Source of the DNA: an uncultured Gammaproteobacteria bacterium | Lineage (GTDB): Bacteria > Pseudomonadota > Gammaproteobacteria > Pseudomonadales > Pseudohongiellaceae | Reading direction: 5' to 3' | Length of the DNA stretch: 32,154 nt | Assembly: GCA_913058135.1 (NCBI GenBank) | Contig: CAJXPR010000035.1 | Span: 1 to 32,154 of the forward strand | Part shown: positions 15,874-24,100 of the stretch, piece after piece | How positions within the stretch are numbered: the stretch's first letter is position 1 | How the letters are laid out: each line of letters begins with the position of its first letter | Program-made: the position numbers and the translations under genes | Notes under the pieces: model-generated | Seen by the model: the letters and a program-made list of their open reading frames with translations, nothing else | Databases searched by the model: none | Told to the model about the DNA's origin: nothing

Positions 15874-18429
15874 TCATCGTCGATTCCGTTCCTGCTGCAG
15901 GTAGGTCTGCAGATAGTAATGATAAACGCGCGCTTCAAACTGGCCTCGCCACTGCTGCCAGTTACCCAGCGGTTTGACGCCGCCGATACCCTGCTCGACG
16001 AACCTGCGCGCATGCTCGACAAGGTCCTGACGGCCAAAGGTCATGCCGAACCAGATCTGCGGGTCCACCAGCGTCAGCGAAGTGCCTGAGGCCTTGTTGT
16101 TGACCACACTTTTCTGGGTGCCTGCGTAATAACCGAAGTTGCTGAAGTTCATGTTCCACTCCAGATAATCCTCCATGACCTGCCTGAGCTGGGCATCGGG
16201 CGGAAATTCGTTGTACAGATTGATAAACGAGCGCAGCAGGTAACCCACCTGGAAAGCGGAGGTCCGGTTATCGGTGGTGCTGCTGGAGATGCCGTGCGGC
16301 GCTCTCACCCGTTTGGCGTGGATGTTGCCGATATATTGCTGCAGCAGTTCGCCCAGCCGCGCATTGCCCGTGGCCCGATAGGCGGCCAGTGCCACCTCCA
16401 GTGCCTGGCCTTCGCCGCGCTGGGAGCGATCGGGATAGGGATCCTGGTCCTGCAGGTAGATCTGCTTGAACTCACCCATAAACTCATACCAGTCTTTGAG
16501 CCACAGGTTGGCGCTCATCAGGTAGGCGTGTTCAATGTGGTAGAACCAGGCATGCTGGTCGTCCCGGGGGTTAGCCAGGCGCCGGGTACCGGGCAGATAG
16601 TTACGCTGCAGGGTGCTCACGCCGTGGCCTTTAAACTGGCGCCAGCTATTGCCGCCGTAAGGATTGGTAGATAATGCCAGCAGGCCGAAGTCGCGCTGGT
16701 GGTCATAACCGGCCAGCCACTGCGGGCGGATGTTGATATCCGCGGTGGCCGCATCCTGCGCGCTGAAGTAGTCGGCCGGTTCCCCGCTGACCAGAAACTG
16801 CGCGTTGGAATAGGCCCAGCCGCCGGCATTGCCGGTGGCCGTTTTGCGGTACAGATCCAGACCAAAATTGTCCTGCCCGAAGCTGTAACGGCCGTGCTGA
16901 TTAACGCTATAGTCGCGCTGATTGTAAGTGGGTATGCGCTGGTCACCCTGATGGCCGGTGACCGGCATCACCCCGCCCAGATCCAGGGTCACCGCCGTGT
17001 CGGCGTAGTACTGCTGCGGCAATACTGCCACCGGCGGATACTGGAAGGTGCGGGCCAGCGCCTGGGCCTGCTGCGGGTTGTTGTGCTGGTTGCCATTGCC
17101 GCTGGCAAAATCAAACAGCACCTCGCGGTAGGTATGTTCCATGTCATCGAGCCAGTACAGATCGACGGAGGAGAACTCGGCGTCCATCAGCTGGCGTGAC
17201 CAGCGTGGCCACAGCTCGGCGACGATGCCATTGCCATCGGCCTGTATGCCGCTGGGAAAGCGCTGCCAGAAGTCGCGCAGCACCGCAGTGGTATTGGCCG
17301 AGCTGACCACGCCCAGCGGCAGCGTCTCGATCGGGCCAGGCAGGCGCTCGGCCGCCTTGACATGTTGCGCTGTCGCAGCACCGGCATCCTCAAGCACCAG
17401 CTCATGGCCTTTGAAGTACAGCGGCGCGCCCAGCGGGTGGTTTTTGGGCGAGTTCTGCAACTGGAAGTCCACTTTCAGCAGGCTGCTGTCGGCGTAGGTA
17501 TACAGCCGCAGCGCCCAGCCGTGGCGCACCGTGCCATCGGGGTGAATGATGGCCGGGGAGCTGGCGCGGATCACCGCACGCATCGGGCCTGACTCTTCCA
17601 CCTCTACGGTGATATCGTTCCGGGCAAAGGAGTCCACCAGCTGGCCCTGTTCATTGTAAAAACGTGACAGCAGCCTGCCGGTCGGTGTCTGGATGCTGAA
17701 CGGAGCCCGGTTGACCGTCATAGTCAGCTCGGGGCCGTGCACCTGGATCGCCTGCGCTGAGTCGATCACCTCGACGCCACTGTCAGCGCGCACCGCCGAG
17801 GGGTCGTGGTGCAGGCTGAATCGGGCAATGCCCGAGCTCGGGTTACCGCCCTGGTGAGCAGCGATATCCACGTTGAAATGCGCCACGATATGACGCAGCG
17901 AATTATCCTTGCCCCACCAGCGGTTCAGCACTTCGAACTGAGCCGGGATCACCTGACCATGCTGGTCCCTGATAACAAAACCGTCAATGTTTTGATACTC
18001 ACCTTCGGGCAGTGGAAATACCGCCGAAGTGGGGAAGCCGGCCACACCTGTGGCGGCGTTTTCCTTGACTTCGAAGCGGGTCAGACCACCGGTCTGTTCA
18101 GCCCACTGTTCTCTAGACCTCTGTTCCCTGGCCCTCTGTTGTTCAGCTCCTTTTTGTTCAGCTCTCTGGTCTTCAACTCGCTGGTCTTGGTTTCCGCGCG
18201 AATCGGAAGGCTGTCGGGTATCGGCGGTCGGCGCTACAAAGGGGGTGGGAGGCGGACTGGACACACGCTCCGACGACCCGGGCAGCGGATTGCCGGTCCG
18301 GCGCGCCTGCGCGTCGTCCCAGCTAAACGATTCTGGCACCTGTGCTGGCTGGGTATGCACCGGACCCGCTATCAGGCCGGTCCAGAACAGCGCCAGCGAC
18401 AGGGACAGGTACTTAACAGCATCTTGCAT
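15874..18429 (-). CDS. Secreted protein related to PL26/YetA-like polysaccharide lyases
   Basis: An 851-residue exported protein. The N-terminus has a basic start and a hydrophobic core (about residues 6-22), a likely Sec signal peptide. Residues 80-112 are a Gln/Glu/Arg-rich low-complexity linker. From about residue 115, the pattern FPTSAVFPLPEGEYQNIDGFVIRD, VIPAQFEVLNRWWGKDNSLRHIVAHF resembles the N-terminal barrel domain of exo-rhamnogalacturonan lyase-like (PcRGLX/YetA) proteins. The last 250 residues look alpha-helical, with aromatic repeats typical of alpha/alpha barrels (HAWFYHIEHAYLM). ATG 18429 has ggagg 8 bases upstream. It is inside the biosynthetic operon, so it may trim or process the glycan in the periplasm or outside the cell. 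Enzyme activity is not proven from sequence. Confidence 0.75.
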   Translation of the reverse strand: MQDAVKYLSLSLALFWTGLIAGPVHTQPAQVPESFSWDDAQARRTGNPLPGSSERVSSPPPTPFVAPTADTRQPSDSRGNQDQRVEDQRAEQKGAEQQRAREQRSREQWAEQTGGLTRFEVKENAATGVAGFPTSAVFPLPEGEYQNIDGFVIRDQHGQVIPAQFEVLNRWWGKDNSLRHIVAHFNVDIAAHQGGNPSSGIARFSLHHDPSAVRADSGVEVIDSAQAIQVHGPELTMTVNRAPFSIQTPTGRLLSRFYNEQGQLVDSFARNDITVEVEESGPMRAVIRASSPAIIHPDGTVRHGWALRLYTYADSSLLKVDFQLQNSPKNHPLGAPLYFKGHELVLEDAGAATAQHVKAAERLPGPIETLPLGVVSSANTTAVLRDFWQRFPSGIQADGNGIVAELWPRWSRQLMDAEFSSVDLYWLDDMEHTYREVLFDFASGNGNQHNNPQQAQALARTFQYPPVAVLPQQYYADTAVTLDLGGVMPVTGHQGDQRIPTYNQRDYSVNQHGRYSFGQDNFGLDLYRKTATGNAGGWAYSNAQFLVSGEPADYFSAQDAATADINIRPQWLAGYDHQRDFGLLALSTNPYGGNSWRQFKGHGVSTLQRNYLPGTRRLANPRDDQHAWFYHIEHAYLMSANLWLKDWYEFMGEFKQIYLQDQDPYPDRSQRGEGQALEVALAAYRATGNARLGELLQQYIGNIHAKRVRAPHGISSSTTDNRTSAFQVGYLLRSFINLYNEFPPDAQLRQVMEDYLEWNMNFSNFGYYAGTQKSVVNNKASGTSLTLVDPQIWFGMTFGRQDLVEHARRFVEQGIGGVKPLGNWQQWRGQFEARVYHYYLQTYLQQERNRR
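18094..18192 (-). repeat. In-frame low-complexity Gln/Glu/Arg repeat in the lyase-like gene
   Basis: On the minus strand this segment encodes about 33 residues made almost only of Gln, Glu, Arg, Ala and Asp in short units such as EDQRAEQ, EQQRAREQ and REQWAEQ. The DNA shows repeated 9-base pieces, for example gttcagctc twice. It sits directly after a Pro-rich part and before the catalytic-like domain, so it is probably a flexible, expandable spacer. Confidence 0.6.
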
Positions 18430-18449
18430 AATCACGGCCTCCATGGTCT

Positions 18450-18512
18450 TTTAGCTTGTCCGGACCCGAGGGTCTGGATAGAACAATTCCTCATATTGTT
18501 CAGAAAGCTAAA
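18450..18512 (-). promoter_or_regulatory. Intercistronic structure with closing stem and two hairpins (three-way junction)
   Basis: TTTAGCTT at 18450-18457 is complementary to AAGCTAAA at 18505-18512. Enclosed are a perfect 7-base hairpin, GAACAAT (18481-18487) with ATTGTTC (18495-18501), and a second hairpin at 18460-18477 around GACC and GGTC. The closing stem covers the stop codon of the GT4 gene (18508-18510). The lyase-like gene's ggagg lies 8 bases beyond the structure. No U-run follows, so it is not a simple terminator; it may set the ratio of the two gene products or be an RNA processing site. Confidence 0.45.
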
Positions 18513-19782
18513 CCCGGTTACTGACTTCTTTCCCTGTAACCGATTTTAATAAGGTGTTCAGCTGCTCCCCCTTGGCACGGCGACTATGAGTCTCCAGAGC
18601 AGGGGCAGACAATGGTTCTTCCAGACTGGCTGGATCTGAATGGCCCATTAGTGCTTTGATACACGTCTCCATCTCACCTGTGTCTGCAGCGATATGGCAT
18701 CCAGCTACCGACGCCAACAGGTTTGCAGTGGAGCCTTGCGCTGGCGTTAACGCCAGTATGGGTTTGCCGACCCGAAGACAGTCAAAAACCTTGCCAGGGA
18801 TCTGGTTGCTGAAAAGCGGCCCCTGTATGATCAGCAACGCGCCGGCTGTCTGCATTTCCGCCAGTGATTCCAGATAGGGAATTCCGGCCCGGAAGCTCAC
18901 CAGCTCGGTTATATCCAGTTGCTCAAGTTTTGTCCTGTAGAGTCTATCATTTTTCTGGCCCCTGAAAACCAGCAGGAAATTTTCCGCGTTAACAATACCT
19001 TGTTGCTTCAGACGGCCCAGAGCGTCAAACAGCAGGCTTGGATCACGGCCGTTGGCGTACACCGAGCCGCTGTGCAGTAACACCAGTTTATCCTGCGGTA
19101 ACGGTGTGACGTTGGGCAGGTCGTTGAAGCTTGCCTCGTCGTAACCATTCTGAATGGTGGCGAATCGGGTAGCCGGTTGTTGAGGATATAAGGTCTGATA
19201 CAGCAGGCTTGCCTCTGCCGTAGTGAACACCAGCTTTTCGGCGCAGTTAACAGTCTGCTTCTCAATCCATCTGGCCACGCCGCTGTACTGTCGCGCGTTG
19301 TCATCATAATGACTCTGCATGGGATCCCGGTAGTCCGCCACCCAGGGCAATCCGGAGTGACGGTGCAGGCGCCAGGCGATAAAGTGTGCCGTGATGGCAG
19401 GGTAGGTGGACCATAGAACGTCCGGTTGATATTGCCGGATCAGCTTTCTGCCCTTGCCCACAGCTGTCAGCGCCCAGCTCCACCAGCGATCGGGCACTTT
19501 GCTCCAACCAAAATATTTGCCCTTGATGGCAAGGTCCCTGGCCGAGTCCAGGGCGAAGGTCCGATAAACGTGAACGCCCGGGTCGACCTCAACCTGTTCG
19601 TCCAGGGCGGAGTATACACGGGGCTGAACGGTCAGGACGATCACCCGCCAGCCGGATCTGTGCAGATGCTGGGCAAAGTGGAGCGTGCGCTGCACCCCCG
19701 CACTGTGGCAGGGGGGAAATTCCAGCGCCACCATCAAAATGGTAGGCTGCTGTTGTTGTGACTGGACGTCATTCGAGTTCAT
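18508..19782 (-). CDS. Glycosyltransferase family 4 protein
   Basis: A 424-residue GT-B glycosyltransferase. The N-terminal part has LMVALEFPPCHSAGVQRTLHFAQHL, and PWVADYRDPMQSHYDD in the middle, both typical of the GT4-like acceptor domain. The C-terminal domain has LVLLHSGSVYANGRDPSLLFDAL, a donor-binding-type start, and later IPGKVFDCLRVGKPILAL. No signal peptide or membrane segment is seen. The gene begins 3 bases after the previous stop codon, so the two glycosyltransferases are probably coupled. The stop codon lies inside the intercistronic RNA structure that precedes the lyase-like gene. Sugar specificity is unknown. Confidence 0.88.
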   Translation of the reverse strand: MNSNDVQSQQQQPTILMVALEFPPCHSAGVQRTLHFAQHLHRSGWRVIVLTVQPRVYSALDEQVEVDPGVHVYRTFALDSARDLAIKGKYFGWSKVPDRWWSWALTAVGKGRKLIRQYQPDVLWSTYPAITAHFIAWRLHRHSGLPWVADYRDPMQSHYDDNARQYSGVARWIEKQTVNCAEKLVFTTAEASLLYQTLYPQQPATRFATIQNGYDEASFNDLPNVTPLPQDKLVLLHSGSVYANGRDPSLLFDALGRLKQQGIVNAENFLLVFRGQKNDRLYRTKLEQLDITELVSFRAGIPYLESLAEMQTAGALLIIQGPLFSNQIPGKVFDCLRVGKPILALTPAQGSTANLLASVAGCHIAADTGEMETCIKALMGHSDPASLEEPLSAPALETHSRRAKGEQLNTLLKSVTGKEVSNRV

Positions 19783-19785
19783 GGT

Positions 19786-21003
19786 TTACCGGTCATTTGG
19801 GTGCCTGTACTTTTTCAGGAATACATCGGGTTCAGGAATACATGGGGGCATAATTGAGGTGAATAGCTGGACATAGCGCTCCACCATGGTTTTGCTTGAG
19901 TAGGCTGACAGATATCGTTCTCGTGCAGCGCATGCCAAGCGCTCTGCGCCCGACTCATCAGCCAGTATTCGTGAAACCTGTCGGGCGAGCGCCGTTGCGT
20001 CTTCCGGCGCAAACAGCAGACCGTTCACGCCGTGGGTAATTACTTCACTGAAGGCCGGGATATCCGAAGCGACGATGGGTTTTTCCAGTGCCGCGGCTTC
20101 CAGCAGTGCCATCGGCAAACCTTCGTTGCGCGATGGCATAAGAAACAGAGTGGCATTGCTGACGAGCCGCAGCACATCGCTATGATCCATAGCACCGGAC
20201 AGGTGAACACGGTCAGCACAGCCCAGGCGCTGCGCTTCGGTGGTCAGCCAGTCACGCCATTCGCCTTCGCCAGCAATGACGAGGTCCAGCGGCACGCCGT
20301 CAGCGGCCAGTAGCGACCAGGCGGTAATGGCAATGTCGTGTCCTTTGCAGGGCCTCAGTGCGCCCACACAAACGGCATACCCGGACGCCGGTCCGGACAC
20401 AGGAGTCGGGGGCATTCCATCCACCACTGCCTGCGGCCGGGGGTCGCTGATGCCGTTGCAGATAACTTCCGGAGGTGCTTCTATCGGAAGCAGTTTGTGT
20501 GCATTCCTCGACAGCTCACGGGAAACCGCTGTGATCGCTGACGCTGAGCCGAGCACCTTTGCCCACAGCTGTTTTTGTGAACGAGGCCGGTCCGGGTAGG
20601 CGAGCGTTTCGCTGCCGTGCAGGGTTACCACAATATCGACACCGGTCAGACGCTTCAGAACCTGGAAGTACCAATGGTAATCCTGCAGGGTGTGCAGGTG
20701 AACAAGTCTGATGCCATGGCGTCGGACCATGCCGATAAGCTGCAGGAAGGTAGTGAACACTTCCACGCAACAAACCATGCGCCGGACAAGGTCCCGGCCG
20801 CTTCCCGGCATGCGCAGGCGACGTCGATACACCCGAATACCGGACTCAATGCGCTGTTCAAGCCGCCGGTCTTCCCAGTTGCCGACCTCAAACAGAATAC
20901 AATCCTGTGCACCCAGGGTATCGACCAGCTCTTTAACGACCCGGTCGACACCGCCAGCAATAGCAGGGTAACAAAAATGGTGCACTTCGAGGACGCGGGT
21001 CAT
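19786..21003 (-). CDS. Glycosyltransferase family 4 protein
   Basis: A 405-residue GT-B glycosyltransferase. It starts RVLEVHHFCYPAIAGGVDRVVKELVDTL (GGV loop of GT4), has VVTLHGSETLAYPDRPRSQKQLWAKVLGSASAITAVS in the middle, and in the donor domain GALRPCKGHDIAITAW, MDHSDVLRLVSNATLFLMPSRNEGLPMALLEAAALEKPIVAS, including the conserved E-x7-E pattern (Glu of NEG and Glu of LEAA). ATG 21003 overlaps the stop of hydrolase 1 by ATGA, so it is tightly coupled to the exosortase-A-type hydrolase pair. Glycosyltransferases commonly sit at this place in XrtA loci. Donor and acceptor are unknown. Confidence 0.9.
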   Translation of the reverse strand: MTRVLEVHHFCYPAIAGGVDRVVKELVDTLGAQDCILFEVGNWEDRRLEQRIESGIRVYRRRLRMPGSGRDLVRRMVCCVEVFTTFLQLIGMVRRHGIRLVHLHTLQDYHWYFQVLKRLTGVDIVVTLHGSETLAYPDRPRSQKQLWAKVLGSASAITAVSRELSRNAHKLLPIEAPPEVICNGISDPRPQAVVDGMPPTPVSGPASGYAVCVGALRPCKGHDIAITAWSLLAADGVPLDLVIAGEGEWRDWLTTEAQRLGCADRVHLSGAMDHSDVLRLVSNATLFLMPSRNEGLPMALLEAAALEKPIVASDIPAFSEVITHGVNGLLFAPEDATALARQVSRILADESGAERLACAARERYLSAYSSKTMVERYVQLFTSIMPPCIPEPDVFLKKYRHPNDR

Positions 21004-21923
21004 GACACTGTATCCCGGCTCGGATCCCACACAGGGAAAGCGGAAAAAATCCAGTCACTGGCAACATCAATCATGCGCTCACGCGAAGCTATGGTGGAAA
21101 ACACCTGATCGCCATCCTTGATATCGACTTGTTGGTACCCACTTTTACGATACGCTGAACGCCACTCGGCGCTCGAATTAACCAGCAGGTCGAACTCGTC
21201 GCTGCGCAGAAACCTGTCGCCTCTCAGAAACAGGATCTGGCCGTTAAAGTTTTGCAGCGCCAGTAACAGATCATCCAGAAAATCGTGATTACCATTATTT
21301 CCATCATCAGCTTTGGCGCCAGATGCCCCGCTATTGGCGCTTGGGCCCTTGCTCCGCAGCCTGCGCAGTGCGGCAGTCGCATATTCACCGGCAGAGTAAC
21401 CGCCTGACAGAAGTTTTTTCCAGAACGCAAGCTGTACCAGCCTCGACAGGTAATGTTTTCTCGCAACCTTTGCAGCAGCTGTCGGTGTGCTGACAAAGGG
21501 ATTGCCGGCAACAACGCCCATTACTGCGGGCAACCTGGGTGCATTTATCAAGGCTGAGGTTGCTGCTTCGCATCCACCCCACAGAATTACGCCGCGAATA
21601 TGCGGCGCCCGCGTCATGAACTGTGCAATGGCAGCCTCGATGTCCTCGACCATGGCGCTGAATCTTTTGACATCTCCCTCACTGTCTCCGACCCCCCGGT
21701 GATCGAATCGCATTACCGGTATTCCCCTGGACGCGAGGCTGCGTCCGATGTGGACCAGCCCCCGACCCACACCTGCTCGATACTGAGGTCCGCCCGCGAC
21801 GATGGTAAGTACGCCAAGTCTGCAACTCTCATCGCCCTTGTGAAGGATGCCAATCAGCTCGTCTCCCTGACAATCAAATGCAAAGGCGAGTTCCTCCTGT
21901 GGACCACCGGCGTGGATCACCAT
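21000..21923 (-). CDS. Exosortase A system-associated hydrolase 1 (alpha/beta hydrolase)
   Basis: A 307-residue alpha/beta hydrolase. LAFAFDCQGDELIGILH, TIVAGGPQYRAG (about 40-51) and IPVMRFDHRGVGDSEG (68-83) are the signature of the hydrolase-1 family of exosortase A loci. The nucleophile elbow reads LWGGCEAATSA, with Cys118 where most alpha/beta hydrolases have Ser. ATG 21923 overlaps the end of hydrolase 2 by 7 bases, and the stop overlaps the next start. An unusual insert near residues 200-215 is rich in Ala, Ser and Gly. Known only by association; the probable substrate is an acyl thioester on the partner acyl carrier protein, which is inference. Confidence 0.88.
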   Translation of the reverse strand: MVIHAGGPQEELAFAFDCQGDELIGILHKGDESCRLGVLTIVAGGPQYRAGVGRGLVHIGRSLASRGIPVMRFDHRGVGDSEGDVKRFSAMVEDIEAAIAQFMTRAPHIRGVILWGGCEAATSALINAPRLPAVMGVVAGNPFVSTPTAAAKVARKHYLSRLVQLAFWKKLLSGGYSAGEYATAALRRLRSKGPSANSGASGAKADDGNNGNHDFLDDLLLALQNFNGQILFLRGDRFLRSDEFDLLVNSSAEWRSAYRKSGYQQVDIKDGDQVFSTIASRERMIDVASDWIFSAFPVWDPSRDTVS

Positions 21924-22780
21924 CTCAGTTCCCCCGTCTTTTGCAGCAGGTCATCACAGCTGGCCCGTTTGTGCAATTGCCAGAGAGGTTCCCCGTTGAA
22001 GGGTATGACGGTAACCTGAGCACCCCCGTGCCGCAGTTCTTCGATAGCACGCCGTGCTCTGGCCCCGGGGCCCGATTCCTCATCGGGCAGGTGTTCAAAC
22101 CAGAAAATCTCTGGCTTGTTGTCAGGCAGCCTGTCCTGCACCACCTGTGCAATGTCCAGTCCGCTGATTGCGCGGATCAATTCACCGCCGATTCTGTAAC
22201 CAGCGACCTCAAGTGTCTCGCCCGCGGCAAGTCGGTTCTTCATCTCTGCCGTGCTCTCTGGTTTTTTGCCCGTCTGCATCAGTGCAGCGGACCGCTGCCG
22301 CAGCAGCTGGGTGACATATGCTTTGCCGGAAACAACCGGCTGCCACAGCAGAAGCTTCATGGTCGAGTCTGGTTGGAACGCGAGAAAATCCAGGCCCAGC
22401 AATGCGCCCAGACGGCACCCCCACAGGTAAACCGGACATGCATGGCGTGCCAATAAACGTTCCAGCATATCCTGAATATTCTGCCGCCAGATCGGCAAGG
22501 TGGCTTCACACAGCTCCCCGCTGCTGTCGCCGGTGCCGTAAAAATCGAGTATGGTGCAGGTCAGGCCGTCCCGCGCAAACCGCCTGGCCTGCGTTGCGAC
22601 CAGGGCGCGGCAGCGGTTCATTTCTTCGCCGAACGGGGGCAGATACAGCACATGTGCCCGGGGTGCAAATTCTGGCCGGAACTGCAGAAAAAATGCCGGC
22701 CAGTCTTCGCCCACAAAACCGGCCACGGTGTGGATGCCCTGGTCGGCTGAAAATTCATTTAGCATGTTCGGGCATGTCAT
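21917..22780 (-). CDS. Exosortase A system-associated hydrolase 2 (alpha/beta hydrolase)
   Basis: A 287-residue alpha/beta hydrolase-fold protein. HVLYLPPFGEEMNRCRALVATQARRFARDG (about 43-72) and LDFYGTGDSSGE (78-89) mark the hydrolase-2 family of exosortase A loci. The elbow reads LWGCRLGALLGLD, in which the nucleophile position is Arg123 (or Cys122 if the elbow is shifted), so normal serine-hydrolase chemistry is doubtful. ATG 22780 overlaps the acyl carrier protein stop by ATGA. The order acyl carrier protein, hydrolase 2, hydrolase 1 with overlapping genes indicates a single functional module acting on an acyl group, role not established. Confidence 0.87.
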   Translation of the reverse strand: MTCPNMLNEFSADQGIHTVAGFVGEDWPAFFLQFRPEFAPRAHVLYLPPFGEEMNRCRALVATQARRFARDGLTCTILDFYGTGDSSGELCEATLPIWRQNIQDMLERLLARHACPVYLWGCRLGALLGLDFLAFQPDSTMKLLLWQPVVSGKAYVTQLLRQRSAALMQTGKKPESTAEMKNRLAAGETLEVAGYRIGGELIRAISGLDIAQVVQDRLPDNKPEIFWFEHLPDEESGPGARARRAIEELRHGGAQVTVIPFNGEPLWQLHKRASCDDLLQKTGELRW

Positions 22781-23028
22781 GTAGAGGCCATTTTTTTGTC
22801 AACAAAATCCGCCAGAGAGCCGACAGTATCGAAAATGTCGGCAGTCATTTCTTCATCCTCGATTTCACAATCCACCGTTTCCTCGATTTCCATCACCAGG
22901 GTCGCCACCGTCAATGAGTTGAGTTCCGGGATATGTCCCAGCAAGCGTGTCTCTCTCGTCAACAACCTGGCATTGTCCAGTTGCAGGCATTTCCCGAGCA
23001 GTGTCCGGGTAAGTTCCAGGGCGCTCAC
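22777..23028 (-). CDS. Acyl carrier protein, exosortase A locus type
   Basis: An 83-residue acidic protein with four-helix acyl carrier protein features. GHIPELNSLTVATLVMEIEE holds Ser38, the expected 4'-phosphopantetheine site. The usual Asp before this Ser is replaced by Asn37. VGSLADFVDKKM at the C-terminus is typical for the short carrier proteins in XrtA loci. The start is GTG 23028, overlapping the sulfotransferase stop by GTGA, with gaggag just upstream. The stop overlaps the start of hydrolase 2. It probably carries an acyl or amino-acyl group that is moved to or from the glycan or its lipid carrier. It is not the housekeeping fatty-acid carrier. Confidence 0.88.
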   Translation of the reverse strand: MSALELTRTLLGKCLQLDNARLLTRETRLLGHIPELNSLTVATLVMEIEETVDCEIEDEEMTADIFDTVGSLADFVDKKMAST

Positions 23029-24047
23029 AGGCTCCTCGCTGTTAACGAATAGTACCGGCTCCAGGCAAGCGACTGGCAGGCGATGCGGATAACGCGCTGC
23101 TGGATGGCGTCGGGCAACTGCTCACGCCACGCATTGGCAGCGATTGCCGGCTTCTTGTACACGCTGTAGTACCGCTCGCGATGAGTGGACGTACTGGCAC
23201 CGATGAATTCCCGGGTTTGTTGATCCAGGCTGAGACCGACCCACTCGAACAGTTTCCGGATCTCTTCCTGGGGATCAGCACAGATCTGTTCGTAGGTGAC
23301 AACGCGGACGTTGGCCAACCCCTCACAGTCCCGTAGCGCCTTGTCGCAAATGAGCAGCCACTGCCAGATCAGGCGTTCCAGGGGCGGCAATTCGCGCAAG
23401 TCGTAAAAGCTCTGGTCGTAATCAGACGCGCAGCCGGCCTCGGTGAGCAGTTTCAGGAGTCCCATATCGCCAACCAGCCCGTTGCCTTCGAACTGATGTC
23501 CGGTCTGACCGCGCAGCACCGAGTTGGTGTAACCGCATGGATGACGCAGAATGATGACATGCTTGGCCTTCGGCTGGGCGCTTGCCAGCAATCCGGCCCG
23601 GGCCAGCGACTCGATGGATTTGGTAACCAGCAGGGCCCGGTTTACAGCGGCATTCGGCAACCACAGAGGCACGGGCAGTTTTAAGCCCGCACGGCCGGCG
23701 ATCTTGACGGCGCCGATCGCTGTCCGATTCCAGGCACGCTGAATGAAGTTGAGGTAGTTCTTGCGAAACTGCGGCAAGGTGCCTGCGATCTTCGCGTGCC
23801 GGAGGCCCGCCAGGTGTTCTCCGAAATTGCGCACAGCGTCCGCATGCTGTGGCCAGCTCTCGGGCGCCGGTGCCCAGGGCAGATGGTCAAGTCGCCCGTA
23901 ACCGTCCGGCTCATGGCGATACAGCGTATCAGGGTGGCTATCGAAGATTTTGGCCAGCCATGTCGTGCCGGATCGGGGCAAGCCGAGCAACAGGACAGCC
24001 GCAGGCACTGCATGGTTGTCACTGGCTTTTTCCGTCGTCGATGGCAC
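23025..24047 (-). CDS. Sulfotransferase family protein
   Basis: A 340-residue protein. The PAPS-binding P-loop is clear: VLLLGLPRSGTTWLAKIFDSHPD at about 18-40, followed by YRHEPDGYGRLDHLPW. The 3'-phosphate-binding segment HVIILRHPCGYTNSVLRGQ lies near residues 180-200. RVVTYEQICADPQEEIRKLFEWVGL is the typical C-terminal segment of this family. The start is GTG 24047, supported by a strong aggagg 6 bases upstream. It overlaps the acyl carrier protein gene by 4 bases, so it is made together with the XrtA-type module. In known XrtA loci this place is usually held by an acyl-CoA ligase or decarboxylase gene, so a sulfotransferase here is unusual. Confidence 0.9.
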   Translation of the reverse strand: MPSTTEKASDNHAVPAAVLLLGLPRSGTTWLAKIFDSHPDTLYRHEPDGYGRLDHLPWAPAPESWPQHADAVRNFGEHLAGLRHAKIAGTLPQFRKNYLNFIQRAWNRTAIGAVKIAGRAGLKLPVPLWLPNAAVNRALLVTKSIESLARAGLLASAQPKAKHVIILRHPCGYTNSVLRGQTGHQFEGNGLVGDMGLLKLLTEAGCASDYDQSFYDLRELPPLERLIWQWLLICDKALRDCEGLANVRVVTYEQICADPQEEIRKLFEWVGLSLDQQTREFIGASTSTHRERYYSVYKKPAIAANAWREQLPDAIQQRVIRIACQSLAWSRYYSLTARSL

Positions 24048-24100
24048 TGCGCTCCTCCTTGATCTGTTCCACTGGCCGGCAGCCGGGCACTACGCAAACC

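Noticed and set aside
17806-18549. 247-codon plus-strand frame opposite the lyase-like gene
   Set aside because: It is antisense to the signal peptide and repeat part of the secreted protein, has low-complexity Leu/Phe/Ser runs from the repeat, and no recognisable motif.
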